DNA of 64,000 bases from Caenorhabditis remanei (lineage: Eukaryota; Nematoda; Chromadorea; Rhabditida; Rhabditidae), in assembly GCF_010183535.1 (NCBI RefSeq), contig NC_071331.1, forward strand, positions 2,914,001 to 2,978,000. The letters are read 5' to 3'. Below the pieces are notes generated by a model. That model worked only from the letters and a program-made list of their open reading frames with translations, ran no database searches and was not told the DNA's origin. Position 1 is the stretch's first letter, and every line of letters starts with the position of its first letter. The position numbers and the translations under genes are program-made. Positions 21,546 to 33,404 of this stretch are shown piece after piece.

Positions 21546-23488
21546 GAATATTATTAGTAAAGATTACTGTTTTTTGAACATTTTAATATGATAGCGGATA
21601 ATGGTCAACTTGTTTTCTTAAAGATTACAATCTACAAACGCCACTGGATCGGAAAACTAGAGTAGAATTGACTTGACCGTGTTGAACTTGAACTACTCGT
21701 GAAAGAGTACCGTGTTTTTCTGATTCAACAACTTCATAAAGGTGATTATTCTCATTTTTGGTTGATGACGATACGTTCATAGTCTAAACATTCTAATGTC
21801 ATATCTGAGATCCAATTACGAACAAGCAATTCATGTTAAAAAGTTAATGGAACTGACTGAAAACATAATTGCAGACCGGTAAACTGAAAATTGAGATACT
21901 ATAGTAATATGACTTGGAGCTTGCGGGAGATATCTGCGCTTCCTAAAACTGGAATTTTTTTGTCAGCAGACCGGTATTTGTGTCTCCGAGTCCTCCACTC
22001 CACTTTGTTATAAAGTTTGTCAGAAATAAGTCTCCTCATTTTTTTGATTTTTTGAGACACGCTTTTTGAATGTTTCAATCATCCTGCCCACTGTAACCAT
22101 ACTCGAGAAATCAAAACTTCGACAATTAGACCAAATTTTAATAAGGGGTCTAAAACAGTACACTTCTGAAAATGATAATTCAGCTTTAGAAGAGCACGTA
22201 GAGAATAACGTAGAGATCAGAAGAGACGCAGAGAAATTATTGTTTGCAGTCATTTTCAGATCTTTTCGTTATTGTATTAGAGTGCATGTATGTATGTGGT
22301 TTTTTCTTACTAGAATGCGATTCTAGAACAAACTGTACCGCTATCACAAAATGATTATGAAACAATATCATATTTTCTGTTTCATGGAATTGATTATTAC
22401 AATGCAAACATAAATTTTCGATGATAAAGGCAGAAAGTTTCATCTTACTGAACGATCTAGTAAAACTGAATTTATAGCATCAAAATTATAATATTTGTGA
22501 AAGAGTATGGTTTATTGTTTCAACAACTTTAGAAAGATTAGTATTCCCGTATTTTTCGATATATTTTTTGAATGGTCTTATAAGAAAATTCTCGACTTTT
22601 TCACAACTGCTCGAAAAGATAGTTGCCAATCTGAAATCTCGTGGGTGAAATTGTATAAAATATGGATTAAAGCCCGTGTGAAAAAACGAAAACAATTTTT
22701 GAAACATTGAAAATTCTCAGATGCGCCTTTCTTTAAGGTCATGGAGTCAGTTTTGTGGAATATGTCATGATAATAAGAACTTCATAAATATCGCTTATTT
22801 TAATGGAGTTTCTGAAACAGTATATCTCTAGCAGATCAGTTTCAGAATATCATTGAAACATAGTGGTTCGGAGACTCTAAGATATTGGAACCGAAGAGAT
22901 GAAAAACTGAAAGAATTAATGTAATTTTGGAAGCTTCTTCAACTTTTTCAAGAGCTAATAAAAAATGGTTTTTATTAAAATAATCGATTCTATGCAACCC
23001 ACATTAGATTGGTGATTAGCAAATTGTCAATCATCATTTTTTTTTGCTTCCTTTCAGGCTAAAAGATACTCTGAATTGAACAAATATTCAAAACATCAGC
23101 ACTTCAAAAATAATCCGGTTTTTAATAGAGATTCTGAAACAGTCTAATTCTGACAATTCGGTGATCCACTATCATATTAAAATGTTTATAAAACAGTAAC
23201 ACTTTTCTGTTTCAAGAAAGTAATTTTGGAATTCATAACTTCTTCATAACAATACATCTGTATTATAAATTCACGACACTGCGCCGCATGGCTTTAAAGG
23301 CGCATCTAACTCGTTCGAAATGGTCTCGAAGCGAAAAACATTATTTGCATTTATTTTTAGACCTGCAAAGCTCGAAAATATGGTATTTGATCTATTTCAA
23401 CTATGAGACCATTCCGCGAAATTTTTAATAAATTAGATGCGCCTTTAAAGCCATGCGACGCAGTGTTGTGAATTTATAATAGAACAAA
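21546..23488. repeat. Repeat modules in inverted orientation
   Basis: From about 21,700 to 22,960 the modules are present in reverse orientation: 22,500-22,730 mirrors 2,880-3,110, and the stretch ending near 22,930 is the reverse of the TTTCCAAAATTACATTAATTC module. From about 23,270 to 23,470 a short inverted pair (GGCTTTAAAGGCGCATCTAA and its complement) encloses AT-rich sequence. No gene. Confidence 0.5.
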
Positions 23489-23860
23489 CAGTAAAATAGA
23501 ATATCGGGTCCATAACGAGCCAAAAAAACCAGAATTTACTGTTAGAGACCTTGGCTTCATTCTCGATGAAAAACTCGAACAGAAAAAGCAAATTTCACGA
23601 TTTTTCTATATTTGAAGTACCAACGTCAGGTTACTTTTATTGCTCTATAAAACTTTTGCTAGATCATTTTTAGAGTGGGACAGTCGTTTCCAATATGAGA
23701 ACTGTTAAATCCATAGAGACCGTTCAAAATAACTTCATGAGAAAACTAACAAGGGAACCTTTGAAGTGGTCCCTATTGCCAGCAAAAACGACCTATGCAG
23801 GTCGAAAGAGGATGGTTCAAAACCTATAAATCAACTTTCAAAAGTTGCTTCCGTGACCTG
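23489..23860 (+). pseudogene. LINE reverse transcriptase remnant, plus strand
   Basis: The longest RT remnant of the common family. A frame reads through EFTVRDLGFILDEKLEQKK, then after frame breaks LYKTFARSFLEW and TVKSIETVQNNFMRKL. These are the last RT blocks of a non-LTR element (the palm-to-thumb region). It is on the plus strand, unlike most copies, and lies within an inverted repeat block. Several frameshifts and stops. Confidence 0.6.
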
Positions 23861-23989
23861 TAAGTGTCTGAAATTTCCATCTGAAAATTGATCACTTTTA
23901 GCATTGAATTGCTGCATTAGTTTTAGTTATTGGTGTGTTCTGCCTACATTCGTGCTCTCTAATATTACCCATTCAATGGCAGTAAATAA

Positions 23990-24345
23990 CTGTTTTTTGG
24001 CTCGTTCTGGAACCGATATTCTACTTTAAAAGAAGTTTTTATCATCTTATTGTTATCAAGAATTTCTGATTTCTAAAATTAATAATTAAATTAACAGAAA
24101 AGTGTTACTGTTTCATGAACATTTCAATATGATAGCGGGTTACGGTCAAGGTAGTAATGGAGAGAAAAGCTTTCTAATACTGCCTAGCAAAAGTTATTTG
24201 ACGTCTGTGCTACAGAATGATTTAAATGTAGAGTAAATCGCAAAATTTGCTTTTCTGATCGATCTTTTTATTGAGAGTGAATCCAAGGTCTCCAACAGTT
24301 ATTTCCCGTTTTTTCGGCTCGCTTTATTTTATTTTACTGTTTGTT
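23990..24345 (-). pseudogene. LINE reverse transcriptase remnants, two pieces
   Basis: Two minus-strand fragments (about 23,990-24,075 and 24,185-24,345) with the same RT signature as the neighbours, separated by repeat sequence. Frame-broken. Confidence 0.45.
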
Positions 24346-25659
24346 CTACCGATGTATTGTTATGGAGAAGTTATGAATTCCAAAATTACTTTCTTGAAAC
24401 AGAAAAGTGTTACTGTTTTATGAACATTTCAATATGATAGTGGATCACGTTCAAGTTAGTAAAAACAGGAGCCTTATATTCCCTACATTCGAGCACTCTG
24501 ATACAGTAACTACAAGATCTGAATATGACTGAAAACGCCAATTTCTCTGCGTCTCCTCTGATCTCTTCACTATGTTTCAATAGTTTCTCTGAGTAGTCAA
24601 AAGTAGCAGAATGATAATTGTCGATGTTGAAATCCGACTGAACTATCAGAATTTTACTGTTTCAGAATCTCTACTAAAATCGGTTTGTTTTTGAAGTGCT
24701 GATTAAAGAACAGGTCAGTTTTGGAAAATATTTCAGTCTGAAAGTAACCAAAAAAGAGGATTAACAACTTTACAGTGTGTTTATTAAAAAATGATTAAGA
24801 AAAACCACTCACTCTTGAAAAAAATTGAAGTGGTTTCCAAAATTACATTAATTCCCTCAATTGTTCATATCTTGCGTTTCAATATCTTCCAGTCTCCGAA
24901 CCACTATGTTTCAATTGTTTTATGAAACTGATATGTTAGAGACCGCCTGTTTCAGAAACTCCATTAAAATATGTGATATTTATGAAGGTTTGATTTGGAG
25001 AAACATCTCTAGGCCAAAACAAAACTTTCCAGTTTCGGAAACTACTTAGATTTCACATTCCAGCTCATAATTCAATTTGAATTCACCCAAGTCTTTTCAG
25101 ATCCGTTTTCACCTCTGCCACGGAAACTTTTTTAGATTTAAAAAGCGTATTTTATAAAAACTCCCGGATGATTAGTATATTTCTTCGGAATCGCCATGTT
25201 AGATGTTCCAGTTTCAATATGGTTTCAAATGAGGGTACGTCCACAAGTGCACGATTGTTTTCGATTTTCGAAACCCGACTAAATTTTCTTCAGAATAGTT
25301 ACATGTATGTATCAAAACGTCCAAAATCTTGCAAATTCTACTTCTGGATGCTAATACGATCTAGTCCTGAAAATTGATGAAAAAACAAACCATTGTTTCA
25401 GAAATTCTCAGAAATTTCGTAATACTCTATCACAGTTTCATCAATTTTATAAATTGAATGGCTGGTTTAGTCGGTAATGCAAGATTGAAATACATTTCTG
25501 AAAAACTTTCTGAATTGTTTGGCTGGACCAATTGACAAAGTCAATAAATTCTTACTTTATGAAGTTGTTGAATCAGAAAAAAACCCAATACTCTTTCACC
25601 AATAGTTCAAGTTCAACACGATTAAATTAATTCCGATCGTAGAGAGGCTCTATGCATTA
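24346..25659. repeat. Dispersed repeat modules
   Basis: Modules of the common set (CTGCGTCTCCTCTGATCTCT near 24,550; TTTCCAAAATTACATTAATTC near 24,834; CATCAGAATAGT-like near 25,290). No gene. Confidence 0.5.
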
Positions 25660-25960
25660 CTCTTTTCATGAAGGTATTTTGCACAGCCTCTATGGATTTT
25701 ACAGTTTCGGTCGCCTTGGAAATGGGAGTCCCATACTCTGAGAAGGTTTTATAAAACAAAAAAGTAACCTTACGTTGGTGCTACAGAATTATTTAAATAT
25801 AGAAAAAATCGCCAAATTTTCTTTTTTTGATCAAGTTTTTGATCGAGAATGAAGCCAAGTCTCCAACAGTTATTTTCCGTTTTTTCAGCAAGTTTTGGAA
25901 CCGATATTTTATTTTAGTGTTAGTTTTAACTATGTATTGTTATCAAGAAGCTATGAATTC
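25660..25960 (-). pseudogene. LINE reverse transcriptase remnant
   Basis: On the minus strand the IEAVQ-type block lies at about 25,675-25,780 and the VRDLGF-type block at about 25,830-25,910, the same arrangement as 1,690-1,996. Frame-broken. Confidence 0.5.
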
Positions 25961-26604
25961 TAAAATTACTTTCTTGAAACAGAAAAGTGTTACTGTTTTA
26001 TGAACAGTTCAATATGATAATGGATTGCGGTCAAGTAAGTAAAAACAGGAGCCTTATATTCTCTACATTCGAGCACTCTGATACAATAACTACAATATCA
26101 GAAAATAACAGAAAAAATCAATTTCTCTGCTTCTCCTCTGATCTCTACACTATGTTTCAATAGTTTTTTTTTTCATTGTCGATGTCGGAATCCTACAAAA
26201 ACTGTCTCAGAATTTGACTGTTTCCGAATCTCTATCAAAACCGGTATATTTTTGAACTGCTAATAAGAGGCGCTCTAATTCTGAAAGTAACCAAAAAAGA
26301 TGATTGACAACTTGTAAATCACCAATTTACGGTGGGTTGCATAGAAACGATTATTTTATTAAAAACCTTTTTTTTTCTACACGATGTTATTACGCTTTTC
26401 TGAGACTGAATTTTCCGAAATGTACGGTTTTAGAGCCCCCATTAAAGTTTGGTTTAATTGTCGCATTGGTAGGGTGATTGAAACTTTCAAAGAACGTGAT
26501 ATCTTCTTTTCTAAACAAATCCAACAAACGTGAAAGGATTGGGAGGAGACCAGAGGGGGTGGGGGGGATGCAGCAAATCAATGGCAAAAATGATCAATTT
26601 TCAG
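25961..26604. repeat. Dispersed repeat modules
   Basis: Modules of the common set and a short GGAGGGGGTGGGGGGG-like G-rich stretch near 26,555-26,570. No gene. Confidence 0.4.
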
Positions 26605-26818
26605 ATGGAAATTTCAGACACTTACAGGTCACGGAAGCAACTTTTGAAAGTTGATTTATAGGTTTTGAACCATCCTCTTTCGACCTGTATAGGTCGCCTT
26701 TGCTGGCATTAGGGACCGCTTAGAAGGTTTCCTAGTTTAGTTTTCTGGTGAAGGTATTTTGCACAGCCTCTATGGATTTTACAGTTTCGGTCGCCTTGGA
26801 AATGGAAGTCCCATACTC
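26605..26818 (-). pseudogene. LINE reverse transcriptase remnant, left of the inserted palindrome
   Basis: Minus-strand RT sequence matching 23,700-23,860 in reverse (the block TTTCGACCTGTATAGGTCG on the plus strand is shared), then the IEAVQ-type block at 26,755-26,818. It continues after the inserted palindromic element at 27,198. Confidence 0.5.
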
Positions 26819-27197
26819 CATACTTGCAAACCGGGCCGAAACGGGCCGACACGGGCCGGCGCGTAACTCGCTTCAAACTCAATATTATGAGCTCAAAAAT
26901 ATACCAAAATGTAGATCTCGACGAGTTCTATGTCCGTGACCTACTACGGGCCGGATGGCTATTCGTTATTGTGCCGCGGGCCGGGAAAAAGTGCCAAAAA
27001 ACGCGAAAATGGCAAAAAAAGACATTCTAGCCCGGCCCGCGGCACAATAACGAATAGCCATCCGGCCCGTAGTAGGTCACGGACATAGAACTCGTCGAGA
27101 TCTACATTTTGGTATATTTTTGAGCTCATAATATTGAGTTTGAAGCAAGTTACACGCCGGCCCGTGTCGGCCCGTTTCGGCCCGGTTTGCAAGTATG
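26819..27197. mobile_element. hAT-like palindromic element, 379 bp
   Basis: Two 167-bp arms (26,819-26,985 and 27,031-27,197) are near-perfect inverted copies around a 45-bp spacer. The ends are CATACTTGCAAACC / GGTTTGCAAGTATG. A perfect 8-bp target duplication CCATACTC flanks it, and the host LINE fragment is continuous across it. The arms are near identical, so the element is young or corrected by copying between arms. The peptide read from each arm (through YQNVDLDEFYVRDLL) is the same by symmetry and is not evidence for a gene. Confidence 0.85.
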
Positions 27198-27205
27198 CCA
27201 TACTC

Positions 27206-27400
27206 CAAAAAGAGTCTGACAAAGGTTTCATAGAACAAAAAAATTACCTTACGTTGGTGCTACGGAATGATTCAAATATAGAAAAATCGCGAAATTTACT
27301 TTTTTGATCGAGTTTTTCATCGAGAATGAAGCCAAGGTCTCTAACAGTTATTTCTCGTCTTATTGGCTCATTTCTATTCTAGTATGATCGGTATTAAAAA
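27206..27400 (-). pseudogene. LINE reverse transcriptase remnant, right of the palindrome
   Basis: Continues the fragment at 26,605-26,818 and carries the VRDLGF-type block (plus-strand signature AGCCAAGGTCTCTAACAG). Confidence 0.5.
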
Positions 27401-29203
27401 GTAGAGTTTTACTAGTCTTCTCCATCAAATTCTCTTTTTCGAAATTTCCAAGAAACTAGTGAGAATTGCTATCGAAACTCTGGTTGAGCGGAACAACAGA
27501 AATGTTTTTTTTCGGTAATGGATGAAAAAAGCAATCGTTGCTTCAGAAATACTCTAAAAATGAAGTTTCGTCTCTGAAGCATCCGAAACCAGACGTTTGG
27601 AAACCGAGACACTTGACAGCCTCTTAAACCAGACGTTTTAATTTTATTTGTGAAGAAAAATAACTGAAAATCAAGGCTAAGCTAAAATTTCTGCTCAAAA
27701 AACCTCTCTGTTTCACTTACAAAACAATAAAGTTACACTATTATTTTCACCACTACGTTCTTAGACAAAACTCTCTATAATTTTTCTGTTCCATACAGTT
27801 GTTTTTCCAAAACGTTGTTAGAGTTTTCTGCTAAACACGTCTTTCAAAAAACCACTTTTTTTCTCCCACAGTTTCCGAATCACCAATCCTACGTGTTTTA
27901 TAATCAGATTTGAGTTATAGGAACCGGTTTCTGTACACTTCTCTCAAAAAATTCATGGTTCTCAAAATTTTTTACAGTTTTGGAAAATTCATTTTTATGT
28001 GTTTTTTGTAATGTCATTGATGTGTCTGATTGGGCCTTGTCATTAAACGTGTATTTTTACATGTTCATTTTGAAAAACAATCTGTTTCAAAACTTCAAAA
28101 AATTCTGTCAATTTCCAAAATATTTCGATACGAGACTAGGACATCACCAACAACAAAATGCAATTTTTTGCCGCGACGGCCCAGGAAATGATTTAGATTT
28201 ACATTCGAGGACTTGGAGACACATCTCTATGCCGCAACAAAACATTCCAGTTTCGGAAACTTCTTACATTTCAGGTTCCAGTTCTTGTTTCAATCTGAAT
28301 TTGTAGATCTGTCCGATATCACACCCGTTTTCAGCTTGCTAACATAAACAATTTTAGAAAAAGGGCGTTTTCCAGAAACTTCCCAAACAGTTGGTATATG
28401 TATTACTTTGCAATCAACATGTTAGATGTTTCAGTTTCAATGCGGTTTCAAATAGGGGTATCTTAGTAGCGACATTATCCAAAAAAAACTTAACGTTTTT
28501 TATTGATTCTCATCAGAATCTTGTGCATTCTACAAGGTTTATCACTAATACGATCTAGTCTTTAATTGGCTAGAAAACCAACCATTGTTCCAGAAATTCA
28601 CAGAAATTTCGTAATACTCTATCACAGTTTCATTAATTTCGTAAATTGATTGACTGGGGGGATTGGTAATTCTTTAATTAATTATATTTCTGAAAAAATT
28701 TCTGAATTGTATCACAAGTTCCGTTTCATAAACTTTTTAAATTGATTGACTATTTTTTTCTCAATTGAATCCGTTGTTTTCAAAAATAATCTTTAGAAGT
28801 TTACGGTTTCAGAGCCCTCATTAAAATTGGTTTAATTGTTGAAATTTCGATGATATATAATTATAATGCATTCTTTGTAAGACTAATGTATGGTAACAGT
28901 TTGCAATTGATTGAAGAACGTTTTTTATTCTTTTTCCAACGAAAAAAATCAAAAATGAAGGAGACTTATTCCTGACAAACTTCAGAACAGAGTCGCGTGG
29001 AGGCACAAATACCGCTCTGCTGAAACAAATCACTCCAATTTCGGAAACGACTGATATTTCAGCTCCAAGTCAATCATATTTCAGTCTTGGCTCACATTTC
29101 AAATTGCCAGTTGTGTTTTCAGGCAGTTCCATCAATTTTTTACATGAATTTCTTGTTCATTGTTCGATTCTTCGTTTTAAATCTTCAAATTTGATTTTTC
29201 CTG
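27401..29203. repeat. Dispersed repeat modules
   Basis: AT-rich sequence with modules shared with 19.5-20.7 kb and 42-43 kb (for example ACATTCCAGTTTCGGAAACTT near 28,243). No gene. Confidence 0.45.
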
Positions 29204-29296
29204 ACTTCCGGATAAGGAATTTTACTGCCGACTTCCAACTGCCGACTTCCAACTTCCGACTTCCGGATAAGAAATGTTCACTTCCATGCAACTCTG
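29204..29296. mobile_element. Partial hAT-like MITE, right end only
   Basis: CTTCCGACTTCCGG units followed by the right end CATGCAACTCTG of the family described at 5,465. No left end found. Confidence 0.55.
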
Positions 29297-30290
29297 GTAC
29301 ACACACTAAAATTATAATGTCTGAAAGTGACGTGGGTTTTGGAATTTATTTCACGTGGGTTTTGGAATTTTTTTCAGTCTGAAAGTAACCAAAAAAAAAA
29401 AAGGATTAACAACTTTACAGTGTGTTTATTAAAAAACGATTAAAAAACCATTCTGTCTTGAAAAAAAATTGAAGTGGTTTCCAAAATTACATTAATTCCC
29501 TCAGTTTTTCATATAAGAAAGCCAGAATTTGGAAATATTTGTTTTCGTTTTAACTTTTTTGAAGTTTTGTAATTTTTATGTTGAAGCCCAGAAAATTCCT
29601 CAAAATGAAAATTTTAAACAAAACTGAGAAAATTCTCGTATGCAAGCGTTAAAAATCAGGAAATAACTAGAAAACGAGAAAAATGCGCCAATCATGAGAT
29701 CCTCTCTCAGTTTTGAAGTACAGTATTATACATACAGTATTATAGCCTATCACCATTGACAAAATAAATACGTGAACTTTATTCGAATATCAAAAACAGA
29801 ATCGACAACGTCGCCAACTCTGTGAAAAACAAATAAACTGAAGAAAGAATATAAAAACACGTGAACTACACAGGAAGGAAAAGGATTTCCAGAATCGGCA
29901 AGCTTGCCGATTCTGTTATTAAAAAAGGATGTTCTAAAACATTTAGAAACGTGAACTCGGTGACAGTGGAGAGGGTACTTCGTGGATAGAATCGTTCTTC
30001 GAAATTGTGAAAACTGTCGATAAGATAAAGTAGATGCAGACGATATATATTAGATGGGTGTCAAACAAGTCTAAGTTGTCTGAAATAATAATGGTTTATA
30101 GAAAACTTTGTTTTCTCTTACTAACTTTTGTGAAGTTTTATTCCAATTGTATCAAAATGAAGTGAGTGATAAACCAACACTTCTAGTTATTGATTCAAAA
30201 ATAGACTGACAAACTGATAATTACACCACCAATAAGATCTGAAACATAATTTGAACCAATATGAATACATCAGATGTATAAGAAACAGGT
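29297..30290. other. No gene seen; contains a perfect palindrome
   Basis: After a last TTTCCAAAATTACATTAATTC module (about 29,475), the sequence is no longer part of the composite repeat. A perfect 26-bp palindrome lies at 29,890-29,915 (CAGAATCGGCAAG followed by its complement). Otherwise AT-rich without open frames. Confidence 0.45.
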
Positions 30291-30482
30291 ACCAAAGCCA
30301 TCTTCCAAAGAATGGGCATGATCCTTCGAGAATTCATCGTAAATGAACCAGACACAATGCAGTCATTACCTCCCGCCGAAAGAGCTCAATCATCAGTCAA
30401 CAAACTCCTTGGATACCGTTGGGGTTCAGTGAAAGATACGATTACCATGAACATAAATCTAGTTAACAATTTGATTTTCTAG
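30291..30482 (+). pseudogene. BEL/Pao reverse transcriptase fragment
   Basis: A plus-strand frame reads FQRMGMILREFIVNE and then LLGYRWGSVKDTI. In BEL/Pao reverse transcriptases the block F-x-M-x-LR-x-F-x-SN, then LG-x-x-W, then DT lies just after the catalytic core, so the identification is good. The frame ends at TAG 30,480-30,482. The next block of the same domain appears only at 31,893, so about 1.4 kb of other sequence lies between. Confidence 0.7.
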
Positions 30483-31020
30483 AAAAACGGTAAAATACTT
30501 GAACGTTTTGAAAGCATAACAAATCAAGAAGCAATCTTATAACTGCGCCCCACCACAAACGAGAAAGTATCAGAGTGCGACGCAGAGTTTTTCCTGGCAC
30601 CGACACAGATTTTCACCGTTTTTGACTTATTCTCGATATTTTTCAAAAAAATTGTAAATCATTATGAAAAAATGATCAGAAACAGTGAAAATATTTGTCG
30701 GCGTGAGAAAAAAACTCTATTTCAACGACTTCGCACACTCACACGCAATATTTTTAAAAATTTTGTGGAAAGAAAGACAATTTTAATATTGTAGCTCTTT
30801 GATTAACATTGAAAACAATATAAACGATTGTTTTCAGTTGGAATGGGATAAAGAAACTAAAAGTATTAAATACTGCTTCAGAAACAAAGTATCATTGATT
30901 TCTGGGAGTAAAAAAATTGTTACGCTGGATCTGATTTCTCAACTAAATATTCAACAAAATGTAATGAGTTCCACGAGCTGATTTGAAATGAACCTGTGAT
31001 TATGAAACCGAAAATGTTGC
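30483..31020 (+). other. Unrecognised sequence with an open frame at 30,799-30,981
   Basis: The 60-codon plus-strand frame at 30,799-30,981 has an acceptor-like TTTTCAG inside it, just before TTGGAATGGGATAAAG, and reads LEWDKETKSIKYCFRNK. It could be a relic exon or chance. I do not recognise the sequence. The rest is AT-rich filler. Confidence 0.25.
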
Positions 31021-31490
31021 TTACTGTTTCAAATAGGCAATATCTTCATTTTTTAGAAACCAGACACACTTTGTATCCATGAAATACGATATCGAATCAG
31101 TAAACAGCTTGATTGATGTGACTTTAACCTTTATCTCGGCTATTACTGTACAAGCAAGGTTGGATGCACATTGAATTCCAAGCAGTTCCAGTTCGGGGAT
31201 AGTCCAGTTCTCGTTCTTTGATATACGGATCTTGTTCTTGCTTGTGAAGAGAGTGACAATTGGTGCTTTTCTTTTCACGATGAAGAAGGCATAACAGCAC
31301 GCTCCGTAGATGTCCTGAGATGCATCGCTGAATAGAAGCAAATGAACCTCAGAGTAATAAATCTGACGTGAGCTGTCTACGGACTACAATCTCTCTGTCC
31401 ACGAAGGTATTACATAGAGATCTCCAATCAGGTAGTAGCTCTTTTGGAATGGGATCTTTCCAATTCGTGTCACTTTTCAACCAGATGATT
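31021..31490 (-). pseudogene. BEL/Pao RT-RNase H fragment
   Basis: On the minus strand, from about 31,490 downward, the sequence reads DTNWKDPIPKELLPDW. After a frame break it reads LFSDASQDIYGACCY, IPELELLG and LFTDSISYF. These are the BEL/Pao RT connection and RNase H: D in FSDAS, E in PELELL and D in FTDS match the catalytic acids. The last open frame (31,021-31,341) has 106 codons. The 67-bp stretch at its upstream end is repeated in opposite orientation at about 32,007-32,075. Confidence 0.75.
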
Positions 31491-31892
31491 CTCAAATACT
31501 TATAGGAGGGCTCTAAATTTTAATTTCTGGCATTCTTGGAATACAAAGCTATTCTATTATCATGGATCCTCTATTACTGCTTTTTCATTAGTTTCAGAAA
31601 ACATTGTTAGCCGAATGAAACATGAACTTTTTATTTGAACCTAGAAACAATTACCATATTACAAAAAAAACAAGCAACAATAGACCTTGAATTCAAATAT
31701 TCTACTGATGCTAGAAAACTAGCAATCATTTCAATGAAGAATATTATTATATCTGAAAATTATACGAAATCACTGAAACATTATACATATACAGCAATTA
31801 TGTGCTCATTGGAACGGGAACTATGAATTACTGTTTACCAGAATTAACTTATTTTTGGAAATTATTATAGAACTAATAACAAACTCTTTCGT
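31491..31892. other. No gene seen
   Basis: AT-rich spacer between two oppositely oriented BEL/Pao fragments. A 63-codon frame at 31,635-31,826 is lysine- and isoleucine-rich and unrecognised. Confidence 0.4.
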
Positions 31893-32075
31893 TGTGCTGC
31901 CCAAATCAGAACTGCCGCTTTTAAACTTGCGGAAACCTTTGATCCTCTCGGTTTGGTAACCCCATTAATGGTACCATTCAAACGGTTGATGCAAAAAGTT
32001 TGATTGAAAAGTGACACGAATTGGAAAGATCCCATTCCAAAAGAGCTACTACCTGATTGGAGATCTCTATGTAAT
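31893..32075 (+). pseudogene. BEL/Pao RT connection fragment
   Basis: The plus-strand reading is AETFDPLGLVTPLMVPFK, then a TGA, then DTNWKDPIPKELLPDW. FDPLGL-P is the signature linking RT and RNase H in BEL/Pao pol. It follows logically from 30,291-30,482, so the two may be one broken copy; it overlaps in sequence, in inverse orientation, with 31,416-31,485. Confidence 0.7.
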
Positions 32076-32283
32076 CCTAATATACTGAAACAGCAATACT
32101 GAATCACAGTTTCAAGTTGTAACGATAGAACAAAGTGGGTTTACACACTCGTTATTTCCTTGCCATGTTTTTATGAAAATTTAAATAAAACATTTTATCT
32201 TCATTGATTATTCTTTGATTTTACAAAAATTAATTTCCAAGACTTTCAATTATTTTTTTCAAAAATTTTCAAAAATAATTTTT

Positions 32284-32341
32284 TGCTCCGGGCCCTGAAA
32301 TTTTCAGCGGGCCCGGCCAGGCCCGTGATTTGACAAGTATG
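32284..32341. mobile_element. Partial GC-rich hAT-like element
   Basis: GGGCCCGGCCAGGCCCG followed by the right end TTTGACAAGTATG, as in the element at 1,997. No convincing left end. Confidence 0.5.
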
Positions 32342-33404
32342 AATAATACAAATAGCAAGTTAGAAGATGATACTTAATAATAAATCAGGGAGTCAATGAC
32401 CCATCAAAGAACGGGGGCACAGTACATAATTTCTGAATCAAGTGAAACATAATTTTCGGATTTTTTTTTGATTTCTTGAAATTTTCATGTTTCAGGAAAT
32501 TGGTGTCTTTATTTGTTCAATTTTTAATATTTGTATTTTTTGTGTAACATGCTATTTCTACTTGTCAACTAAATTAGCTTGTGATACAGTTTCTTTACAG
32601 AATGAAAATAAAGATGCGATTTTAAGGAAATTTCTGGAAATATCATAGTTTCTGATTGAATTTCCAGTTTCATTAACATTTTACAATGATTTTGGAGTTG
32701 GGTCCTCCATTGTCAGAATCGAAGGGAAATTTAATTCAAAAATGTTGTCAGCATTGCATTGAAGAAATATGTCTCGATGAATTTTTGAAAACGAAAACTG
32801 TTACTGCTTCACTGAACTTTCAATATCAACGGAGCCGCTTGGGGCCATTATATAACTTTTCACCGCATGTAACGAGCAACATAAATTTCTACGACACTGT
32901 GATTCAACACTTTTTTGAAACTTGACTGCGAGAATTTAACGGTTTCAGAATCCCCATTAAAAATTAGTTTTGAAATTGAGATAGTTCGTTCTTTATTAAA
33001 AAAAGTACTTTCACCATAGTAAGGGTTAACCATGACTGTTTTCGGGCAAACCACCGACCTACAGAAGTGACTGAAAATATTATTCTTGGTTCCAAAGTTT
33101 CATTAGTTGTTTCAGTTTTTCCTTTTTTTCTCCTTTTAAATGCGTAATTTAATTAAAGATCACCACCGACAAAAATGCGAGTGCTCACCTTTCTTAAGTT
33201 GTTGAACCAGAAAATTCTTACTCTTTCACGATAATTATAATTTCAACGCGAACAAATTAGATCTTGTTTTGTACTTCGTTTCGGTGCTATCTTCATATGA
33301 AAAATTGCAGTTTATTTTTTACCAAGCCTTCTTTTGTACACATTAGTTATAATCTCGGATCAATTCAGAATGTTTTTTATTAGTGTTTCACAATTCCGTA
33401 ATTG
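32342..33404. other. No gene seen
   Basis: AT-rich. A plus-strand frame of 79 codons at 32,686-32,925 is unrecognised. No repeat structure obvious except a few module-like stretches (ATTCTTACTCTTTCACGA near 33,214). Confidence 0.4.

Noticed and set aside
26824..27231. Matching small proteins on both strands in the palindrome at 26,819-27,197
   Set aside because: The identity follows from the near-perfect inverted arms, so it is one sequence read twice and not two conserved genes.
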